The notes beneath the pieces are model-generated. The model saw only the letters and a program-made list of their open reading frames with translations, was not told the DNA's origin and made no database searches. A stretch of 64,000 nt of DNA from assembly GCF_017104715.1 (NCBI RefSeq), contig NZ_JAAGPI010000026.1:62001-126000 (forward strand), given 5' to 3'. This document shows, in pieces, positions 54,699-61,471 of the stretch (position 1 is the stretch's first letter; every line of letters begins with the position of its first letter). The translations under genes were made by a program, and so were the position numbers. This stretch comes from Burkholderia sp. Ac-20365. Its GTDB lineage: Bacteria > Pseudomonadota > Gammaproteobacteria > Burkholderiales > Burkholderiaceae.

Positions 54699-56018
54699 GT
54701 GTCCAGTCCTGCGAATCCGCTCCACCATCCCGGCGCAGGGGCGCCGCCTTCCACCTTCGAAGAGGCGACCTACAGAAAAGTCGCATGGCGGCTGACGCCG
54801 CTCTTGATGCTCAGCTATGTCGTCGCGTATCTGGACCGTGTGAATGTCGGCTTTGCGAAGCTTGGCATGAGCGCTGACCTGGGACTTTCCGATGCCGTCT
54901 ACGGTTTCGGCGCGGGGATTTTCTTCATCGGCTATTTCATCTTTGAAGTGCCGAGCAATGTGATCCTGCATCGTGTCGGCGCGCGGGTCTGGATTGCGCG
55001 GATCATGGTGACGTGGGGCATCGTCTCGATGCTGACGATGTTCGTCACCACGCCGACAATGTTCTACGTGATGCGCTTTCTGCTCGGCCTGGCGGAAGCG
55101 GGCTTCTTCCCGGGCATCATCCTGTACCTGACCTACTGGTACCCGGCGCACCGGCGCGGGCGCATGACGACGTGGTTCATGACGGCGATCGCGATATCGG
55201 GCGTGGTGGGCGGCCCGATTTCAGGCTACATCCTGAAGGCCTTCGATGGCGCGAATGGCTGGCACGGCTGGCAGTGGCTGTTCCTGCTCGAAGGGATACC
55301 ATCGATCGTCGTTGGCATTCTGGTGTTCATCGTGCTGGACGACCGTATTTCGAAGGCCACATGGCTGACGAAGGAAGAACGCGAGCTGCTCGAACGCAAC
55401 ATCGCCGCTGAAGACGCGACGAAGGAAGATCATGCCATCGGCAAGGTGATGTTGAGTCCGCGCGTGCTGATGATGAGCCTGATCTATTTTTCGTTCGTGA
55501 TGGGGTTGTATGGCGTGAGTTTCTGGCTGCCTACGATCATCAAATCGACGGGTGTCACGGACGCGTTCATGATCGGTCTGCTTTCTGCGATTCCGTTTGC
55601 GGCTGCTGTTGTGGCGATGGTGTTTGTGGCACGTAGCGCGGACCGGACGCGGGAGCGGCGCTGGCATGTGGCGATTCCCGGTTTTGTGGGTGCGCTTGGG
55701 CTCGTGCTTTCAGTTAGCTGGGCAAACAACACAACGCTCGCGATGATCGGGCTCACGCTGGCCACGATGGGGATTCTTACCACGCTGCCGCTGTTCTGGA
55801 GTCTGCCTACGTCGTTTCTTGCTGGGACCGGCGCGGCGGCCGGGATTGCGCTGATTAACTCCATCGGGAATCTGGCTGGGTTTTTGAGTCCCTATGCCGT
55901 TGGCTGGCTCAAGCAGGCTACCGCCGGGAATGCGGCTGGGATGTATATGCTTGCCGCGTTTCTGGTTCTTGGAGGGGTGCTTGCGATTAGCGTGCCGGCG
56001 AGGTTAGTTAATCGGTGA
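54699..56018 (+). CDS. MFS permease, anion:cation symporter (ACS) family
   Basis: A 439-residue transporter with about 12 helices. Signature stretches are SYVVAYLDRVNVGFAKLGM in helix 1, GYFIFEVPSNVILHRVGARVWIAR, and RFLLGLAEAGFFPGIILYLTYWYP, typical of GudP/ExuT/PhtA-type importers of organic anions. GTG 54699 follows TAGGAGACAAGC. It lies 210 bp after the SDR gene and may belong to the same unit. The last third is visibly richer in G and T on the coding strand, as in the other genes that end at the palindromic repeats. Confidence 0.9.
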   Translation: MSSPANPLHHPGAGAPPSTFEEATYRKVAWRLTPLLMLSYVVAYLDRVNVGFAKLGMSADLGLSDAVYGFGAGIFFIGYFIFEVPSNVILHRVGARVWIARIMVTWGIVSMLTMFVTTPTMFYVMRFLLGLAEAGFFPGIILYLTYWYPAHRRGRMTTWFMTAIAISGVVGGPISGYILKAFDGANGWHGWQWLFLLEGIPSIVVGILVFIVLDDRISKATWLTKEERELLERNIAAEDATKEDHAIGKVMLSPRVLMMSLIYFSFVMGLYGVSFWLPTIIKSTGVTDAFMIGLLSAIPFAAAVVAMVFVARSADRTRERRWHVAIPGFVGALGLVLSVSWANNTTLAMIGLTLATMGILTTLPLFWSLPTSFLAGTGAAAGIALINSIGNLAGFLSPYAVGWLKQATAGNAAGMYMLAAFLVLGGVLAISVPARLVNR

Positions 56019-56071
56019 GTTTTTTTGTCTGCGACGCGGGTGGTGGGGTTTTGGGTCTTCCCCAGGGTTGT

Positions 56072-56132
56072 GCTGGCATCCGCGTTGTGACTTCTTGTTT
56101 CATGTGTTGCCCCTGTGCGGGGCGGCATTTGC
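56072..56132. repeat. Solo end of the palindromic repeat
   Basis: GCTGGCATCCGCG, then a diverged stretch, then TGCCCCTGTGCGGGGCGGCA match the first 60 bp of the full element but with several changes, and the rest is missing. It lies 43 bp to the left of full copy 2, in the same orientation. Confidence 0.7.
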
Positions 56133-56174
56133 TTTGGCTTGTCTTCTGACGTTGGGGTGGTTTGTTTGAGCTTT

Positions 56175-56829
56175 GCGCTGGCATCCGCGTTATGCCTTCG
56201 TGCTTCATGCGTCGCCCCTGTGCGGGGCGGCACTTACTTTCTTTGCCGCCGCAAAGAAAGTAAGCAAAGAAAGCGGGCTAACACCGCCCGTGCTTGACCT
56301 CCGCCTGAGGGCCCCCAACGGGTCCTCTCCTTCACACGGCAACTTCTCAGTCAGCGCCCGTTGCCAGCGCCTTGAATCGGCGCCTCACCCACTTCAATCA
56401 CCCGTAGCGCAGCCAGCGGCAGCGACTGGTTACGGCCGCCCAAGTGGCAAACTGTGTGTAGGTCGTAGTGCTTCACACCTCAGCGCTCTTACGACACCGA
56501 TCGTGTTTTTCAGTCCGGAGTGATGCGTGTGCGGCGCGACAGCCAACACACAGTTTGCCGCTATAGAACGGGAGCGATTTGATCGCGTATGTGGCGACGC
56601 GGGAGTGTGAAGCGGGTGAGGCGCTCAATAAGAGCGTTGGCAACGGGCAGTGATTGAGAGGTTGCCGTGTGAAGCGGAGGTACTGCTGGGGGCCCTCAGG
56701 CGGGAACAAGAATTGGCGGTGTTAAGCGGCTTTCTTTTGCCTACTTTTCTTTGCCGCGGCAAAGAAAAGTAGGTGCCGCCCCGCACAGGGGCGACGCGTG
56801 AAGGGGTAAGTCAAATCGCGGATGCCAGC
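56175..56829. repeat. Large palindromic dispersed repeat, copy 2 (655 bp)
   Basis: It shares ends, order of inner blocks and orientation with copy 1 (6694-7364), with substitutions and small indels spread along its length. The left arm has the same GCCCC/GGGGC and CTTACTTTCTTTGC hairpins. The right arm has a perfect 32-bp palindrome at 56741-56772. The inner GCAAACTGTGTGT (about 56444) and ACACACAGTTTGC (about 56547) pairs are retained. It fills the gap between the convergent MFS and hemY genes. No open frame in it is conserved with copy 1 in a way that suggests protein coding. Confidence 0.85.
56741..56772. repeat. Perfect 32-bp palindrome in right arm of repeat copy 2
   Basis: CTACTTTTCTTTGCCG is followed directly by its exact complement, with no loop. 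It corresponds to 7278-7305 of copy 1. Confidence 0.85.
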
Positions 56830-56876
56830 GAAAACACAAGCAAACCAAACAAAGCATCGCGAGACAACCAGCAACC

Positions 56877-58067
56877 TCAAACCACATTCATAGCAAGCGC
56901 ACTTTCCCGATAATGCGCACTAGCCTTGGACGCGTCTCCGAGCTGCTCATGCAGCCGCGCCAACGCCCGGTGAGAACGAATCTTCAACGTCTCGTTGTCA
57001 GCAAGCTTGAGTGCCTGCTCCAAAAACGACTGCGCCTTGCCCCACAACTGCTGATGCAGACACAACCGTCCAAGCGCAAACATCAGATCCGCGTCCTCAG
57101 GACGCTCCTTGCGCCAGGCCTCGGCCTTCTGGATCAAAGGCAAAGCATCACCGCCCGTGGTATCGGGATAACGCCTCAACAACCGCGCATCCCAATTCTG
57201 CGCAAGCGCTTCCTCAACAATCCGACGCGCCTCCTGCGGACGATTCAGCGCAACCAGCAACTCAGCCGCCAGATCCGCCAGCCGCGGCGAATGCCGCTCA
57301 ACAGGCGTCAGCGAATGCCACAACTCGAGCAACGCATCCGCATTGTGCCGGCGATCGCGCAGCAGATTCTCAGCCGCCAACTGCCGCAACCGCACAGCAA
57401 CAGCAGGATGAATCGCCTCGCGCTTCTCCAGCGTCTTCACGAGCTTCAGCACCTCGCCCCAGTTCTTCAACTGCTGCTGCGCGCGCAGCGCAATCTGCTG
57501 TGCGTGAATCCGACGACCACCCTGCGACTGCATTTCCGTCAATGCAAGCAGCGCACCGTCAGCATCACGGCCATCGGCACGCATGTCGGCTGTCGCCATC
57601 AGACGTGCATCCTGCCAGTCGGCCGAGTCGATCTGCGAGAGATATTCGTCGCGGCGCGCGTACTCGTGCATCCGGTGCGCAGCGTTCGCAGCAATCAGCC
57701 CCGCCGCGCCCTTGTTGTCGGGATTGGCAAGCGAATCGCGCGCGGCCTTCTCGGCGCGCGAGAAACGGCCTGCGTACAGATTGCCGATCGCATCACGCAA
57801 CGCCGCATGTGCCTTCGCGACACGCTGGCGCGCGCGGTAAGCGGCAACGCGCTGCGGCATGCGCCAGATATTGCGCACGATGCGCAGCAGCGCATACATC
57901 ACGATGAACACGACGATGAGGCCGACGATAAACAGGTTCAGCGAAATATCGATGCGATACGGCGGATAGACCAGCAACACCTGACCGGTGTCAAAGCGCC
58001 CGACGATCGCGAGCACCACGGCAATCGCAAACAGGAATGCGAGCCAGAGAAGTCCACGCAGCGCCAT
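56877..58067 (-). CDS. hemY: HemY-like TPR membrane protein of the haem operon
   Basis: A 396-residue protein. Two N-terminal membrane helices (about 4-23 and 43-64) are followed by a cytoplasmic or periplasmic TPR-like helical domain (VAKAHAALRDAIGNLYAGRFSRAEK, DADLMFALGRLCLHQQLWGKAQSFLEQAL). This is the proteobacterial HemY, unrelated to the Gram-positive oxidase of the same name; its exact role in porphyrin synthesis is unsettled. It starts 2 bp after the hemDX stop, third gene of the operon. Confidence 0.93.
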   Translation of the reverse strand: MALRGLLWLAFLFAIAVVLAIVGRFDTGQVLLVYPPYRIDISLNLFIVGLIVVFIVMYALLRIVRNIWRMPQRVAAYRARQRVAKAHAALRDAIGNLYAGRFSRAEKAARDSLANPDNKGAAGLIAANAAHRMHEYARRDEYLSQIDSADWQDARLMATADMRADGRDADGALLALTEMQSQGGRRIHAQQIALRAQQQLKNWGEVLKLVKTLEKREAIHPAVAVRLRQLAAENLLRDRRHNADALLELWHSLTPVERHSPRLADLAAELLVALNRPQEARRIVEEALAQNWDARLLRRYPDTTGGDALPLIQKAEAWRKERPEDADLMFALGRLCLHQQLWGKAQSFLEQALKLADNETLKIRSHRALARLHEQLGDASKASAHYRESALAMNVV

Positions 58068-58069
58068 GA

Positions 58070-60142
58070 TTAACCCCGGTTCCGGTATTGATGCACGGCC
58101 TGCAGGCTCGTATCCAGGTTCGGCACGTCGACGGCGCCCGAGCCGTCCTCGACCTGCTTCACCAGATCGCGCACCGTCTGCACCTGCTTCGACGACGCGT
58201 CGAAATAGCGTGCAAGCGCGTTATCAGCGGCTTGCAGATCAGACTTCAGCGTCGTCTGGTTGCGCGAGAGCAACGCCAGACGCGCCGACAACAGGCGCAT
58301 CTTCAGGTTCTCACGCACGAAATAGCCCTGGTCCGGCGCAACGAGCATCGCGTCGGCGTTGTCGATGCGGCGCACCTGCACGAGACTCGTCAATTGCTGG
58401 CCGATGCCGGCGATGAACTGGTTCCACCACGCTTTCCACTTCGGCTCGCCCGTCGCGGCAGCGACACGGTCGATGTCCTTCGGCGTCGATGCATGCGGGC
58501 TCGCGTGCGCGATGGGCGCCTCGCCCGACAGCGGCAACTGGTCGATCTGGTCGATAGCGTTGTCGAGCTTGATCGCGAGGCCCGTGAGGTCGGTCGACGG
58601 CGCGGACTTCAGCTTGTCGATGTCCTGCGCGATCGCCTTGCGCACCGCCACCACCTGCGCGCCGTCCGATGCCGCAAGACGCGTATCCGCGCTTTGCAGC
58701 GCGAAGAGCGCCAGCTGCGTGTTGCCCGTCAGCTGCAACTGCTCGCTTGCCGCCGACAGCATCTGGCCGACTTCGGCCATGGTCCAGTCGTCGCGGTTGC
58801 GCGCGAGATCTGCGTATTGCTGCTGCAGCGCCTGCTGCGAACTCTGCGCGTCGGCGAGTTTGCCTTCGAGCTGCGCGATCTGCGCATCGGCCTGGCGCAC
58901 AGTAGCGACGGCCTGCTCGGTCTTCACGCGCAACTCGGCGGTCTGGGCGTCGTTGGTCTGTTGACGGTGCGACAGTTGCTGATCGAGCTTGATGATCCTG
59001 CGGTTCAGCGCAATGCCGCCTGCGACGGCCGCGAACAACACCAGCGCGATGACAACCCACAGCAGGCCGTTGCCCTTGGGTTTGGGCTGCTGCATTTCGT
59101 ACGGCGTAAACGGTTGATTCGGCGGCAGCGTGTTGGCAGGCCGCGGCGCGGGGTTGGGCGTGGGAGTCGTGGATGCGTTGGTATCAGACATGCGTTCTTG
59201 TGCCGGGTTGGACTGGACCGGTTGAACTTCAGGAGGTGCCGCGAGCGACAGCAGCGTACGGGCAATGCGTTCATCGCCCGCACCGGACACCGTAATGCTA
59301 TCAAAACCCAATGCCCGCGCGGTTTCCGCGATGCGTGGGTGGGGCGCGACGAAGCTCGCGTGCTTCAGTTGCGCCTGCTCGGTCGCGGTGAGGTGATCCT
59401 GCGCGAGTTCGGCGAGATTGCGCACGCCTTCGGAACTGGTCACGAGCCAGGCGTGCGGCGTCTTCGATTCGTCCGACAGCAGCGCGTGAATGCGCGACCA
59501 TGCGCCGATCGACGGATCGGGCACGAGCCGCCGGTAGGCTGCGACGGTTTCGACTTCGGCGCCCGCTTCGCGCAGGCGGTCGGCGAGCCACTCGCGGCCA
59601 CCGTCGCCGCGTACGATCAGCACGCGCTTGCCTTCGAACGCGTTGTCGCCGAGCAACGTTTCGAGCGCCGCATACAGCGCTTCGGAATCGAAGCGCGCGC
59701 CGTCGCTATCGTTGTTGTCAGCCGATGTAGCCGATGCAACCGGACTGATCACCCGGTGGGCAGGCGCTTCGACGCCATGCTTCGCGAGTGCCGCGACGCT
59801 GCCCGGACCGACCACGCCGACAGGCAGCGCATGCGGCCAGATCGCGTCATGGCTCGCGAACGCGTAATCGACGGCGTTCGGCGACACGAATACGACCAGC
59901 GCGTACCGGTCCAGCGACGCGAGCGCCGCACGCAGCGGAGCTTCATCGTCCGCTTTGGCGATGTCGATCAGCGGGAATTCAATGGTCGCGACACCTTCGC
60001 CGTGCAGCATCTGCGCGAGCGCGTCGGACTGTCCCGCCGGGCGGGTCAGCACGACCGTCAGACGCGGGGCCGCCGCGTGCGACGCGCGTGCGCCGTCCGT
60101 GGACGGGAAGGCCTCGGGTGTCGGGTTCGAGCCGGCCGCCAT
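58070..60142 (-). CDS. hemDX: Fused uroporphyrinogen-III synthase HemD and HemX-like membrane protein
   Basis: A 690-residue fusion. Residues about 20-300 are HemD, which cyclises hydroxymethylbilane to uroporphyrinogen III (LTVVLTRPAGQSDALAQML, VVFVSPNAVDYAF, VLIVRGDGGREWLADRLREAG). After a Pro/Gln-rich linker, a membrane helix at about 355-377 begins the HemX part, a coiled-coil-rich domain of about 310 residues. Such fusions are normal in Burkholderia. ATG 60142 overlaps the hemC stop by one base (TGATG), so translation is coupled; the further-open frame to 60379 is antisense-like noise inside hemC. Confidence 0.92.
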   Translation of the reverse strand: MAAGSNPTPEAFPSTDGARASHAAAPRLTVVLTRPAGQSDALAQMLHGEGVATIEFPLIDIAKADDEAPLRAALASLDRYALVVFVSPNAVDYAFASHDAIWPHALPVGVVGPGSVAALAKHGVEAPAHRVISPVASATSADNNDSDGARFDSEALYAALETLLGDNAFEGKRVLIVRGDGGREWLADRLREAGAEVETVAAYRRLVPDPSIGAWSRIHALLSDESKTPHAWLVTSSEGVRNLAELAQDHLTATEQAQLKHASFVAPHPRIAETARALGFDSITVSGAGDERIARTLLSLAAPPEVQPVQSNPAQERMSDTNASTTPTPNPAPRPANTLPPNQPFTPYEMQQPKPKGNGLLWVVIALVLFAAVAGGIALNRRIIKLDQQLSHRQQTNDAQTAELRVKTEQAVATVRQADAQIAQLEGKLADAQSSQQALQQQYADLARNRDDWTMAEVGQMLSAASEQLQLTGNTQLALFALQSADTRLAASDGAQVVAVRKAIAQDIDKLKSAPSTDLTGLAIKLDNAIDQIDQLPLSGEAPIAHASPHASTPKDIDRVAAATGEPKWKAWWNQFIAGIGQQLTSLVQVRRIDNADAMLVAPDQGYFVRENLKMRLLSARLALLSRNQTTLKSDLQAADNALARYFDASSKQVQTVRDLVKQVEDGSGAVDVPNLDTSLQAVHQYRNRG

Positions 60143-61137
60143 CACGCGGAAGCGGCCGGGCCGCTCGCCGTGGAGAGCGCGCGCACGATGTCGAGCGCGC
60201 CTTGCGCTTCGAGCTGGCTCGCCACTTCGCGGCCCAGATCGAGCGCGGCGCCCACGGTCGGTGCGGGCGACGACGCCTGTGCGCTCAGCACACGCTGGCC
60301 GTCGGGCGTCGCGACCACGCCACGCAGATGCAGCGCGCCGTCGTGCCATGTTGCGTAAGCCGCGAGCGGCACCTCGCAACTGCCGCCGAGCGAGCGCGAC
60401 ACCATGCGCTCGGCTTCGACAGCCGCCGCCGTGTGCTCGTGATGCAACGGTGCAAGCCAGGCGGCAAGGTCGGCGCGGTCCGCGCGGATCTCGATGCCCA
60501 GCGCGCCCTGCCCGGCTGCGGGCAGGCTGTCGGCGGGATCGAGCAGCGAACGGATGCGATCGCCAAGACCCAGACGCTTCAGGCCGGCCGCCGCCAGAAT
60601 GATGGCCGCGTAGTCGCCGCGGTCGAGCTTGCCCAGGCGCGTGTCGAGATTGCCGCGCAGCGGCTTCACGACGAGTTCGGGATAACGCGCGCGCAGCATC
60701 GCTTCGCGGCGCAGGCTCGAGGTGCCGACCACGCTGCCCGGCGGCAACGCGGCGAGCGAGTCGTACTGGCTGGACACGAACGCGTCGCGCGGGTCTTCGC
60801 GCTCCATGATGGTGGAGAGCGCGAAGCCATCGGGCAGTTCCATCGGCACGTCTTTCAACGAATGAACGGCGAGATCGGCGCGGCCGTCGGCGAGCGCGTT
60901 CTCCAGTTCCTTCACGAACAGCCCCTTGCCGCCGACCTTCGACAGCGTGCGATCGAGAATCTGATCGCCCCGTGTCGTCATTCCGAGGATTTTTACGTCA
61001 CAAGATGGATATAATTTGTGCAGCGCACACCGCACGTGCTCGGCCTGCCACATCGCGAGCCGGCTTTCCCGCGACGCGATGACAAGCGTAGTGGGCGGCG
61101 TGGGCGCAAGCGTCTCGGAATTCATTGTTTGAGTCAT
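60142..61137 (-). CDS. hemC: Porphobilinogen deaminase (hydroxymethylbilane synthase)
   Basis: A 331-residue enzyme polymerising four porphobilinogens. RESRLAMWQAEHV, TTRGDQILD, GKGLFVKELENAL, VHSLKDVPME and GTSSLRREA are the family core, and the dipyrromethane-carrying Cys lies in GGSCEVPLAAY near residue 250. ATG 61125 is an equally good start. It heads the leftward hemC-hemDX-hemY operon and is divergent from ppc. Confidence 0.95.
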   Translation of the reverse strand: MTQTMNSETLAPTPPTTLVIASRESRLAMWQAEHVRCALHKLYPSCDVKILGMTTRGDQILDRTLSKVGGKGLFVKELENALADGRADLAVHSLKDVPMELPDGFALSTIMEREDPRDAFVSSQYDSLAALPPGSVVGTSSLRREAMLRARYPELVVKPLRGNLDTRLGKLDRGDYAAIILAAAGLKRLGLGDRIRSLLDPADSLPAAGQGALGIEIRADRADLAAWLAPLHHEHTAAAVEAERMVSRSLGGSCEVPLAAYATWHDGALHLRGVVATPDGQRVLSAQASSPAPTVGAALDLGREVASQLEAQGALDIVRALSTASGPAASA

Positions 61138-61471
61138 TGAACGACGGGATGTGATAACAAACAATGTTAGCACGCGCTTTGGCAACCTCTCGCTGGCCAT
61201 ACGGCCATGCCAAAGCTGTTCTTCGATGGAGACAGATCTGTCCGTGTTTTCACGCACAGGTTCGTTCATATGCCGTATCGACCGTGTCCCGCAGGGCCGC
61301 CAGAAGCCCCCGCACGGTCGTGCGCGCGTCGATGCGCCGCATGCGCGATGATTTAATGCGGCGCAGCACGCGCAAGCGGCCCTTCCTCGACGCGCGTGCC
61401 GCATGGTTCTCCGCAGTACCCGCAGTTGCAGTTCACCATTCTTTAGACCCTGGCTTCTCTGAGGAAACATC
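61138..61471. other. 334-bp divergent region between hemC and ppc
   Basis: No gene is supported. The main feature is the nested dyad at 61176-61216. The ppc ribosome binding site GAGGAA is at 61461-61466. Confidence 0.5.
61176..61216. promoter_or_regulatory. Nested dyad between hemC and ppc
   Basis: GCTTTGGCA (61176-61184) pairs perfectly with TGCCAAAGC (61208-61216), and inside it TGGCC pairs with GGCCA around ATAC. It is 38 bp before the hemC start. It could be an operator or leader hairpin. Confidence 0.4.

Noticed and set aside
58088..60358. 756-codon plus-strand open frame
   Set aside because: Antisense to hemDX with shadow-frame composition; hemDX has clear domains and operon coupling.
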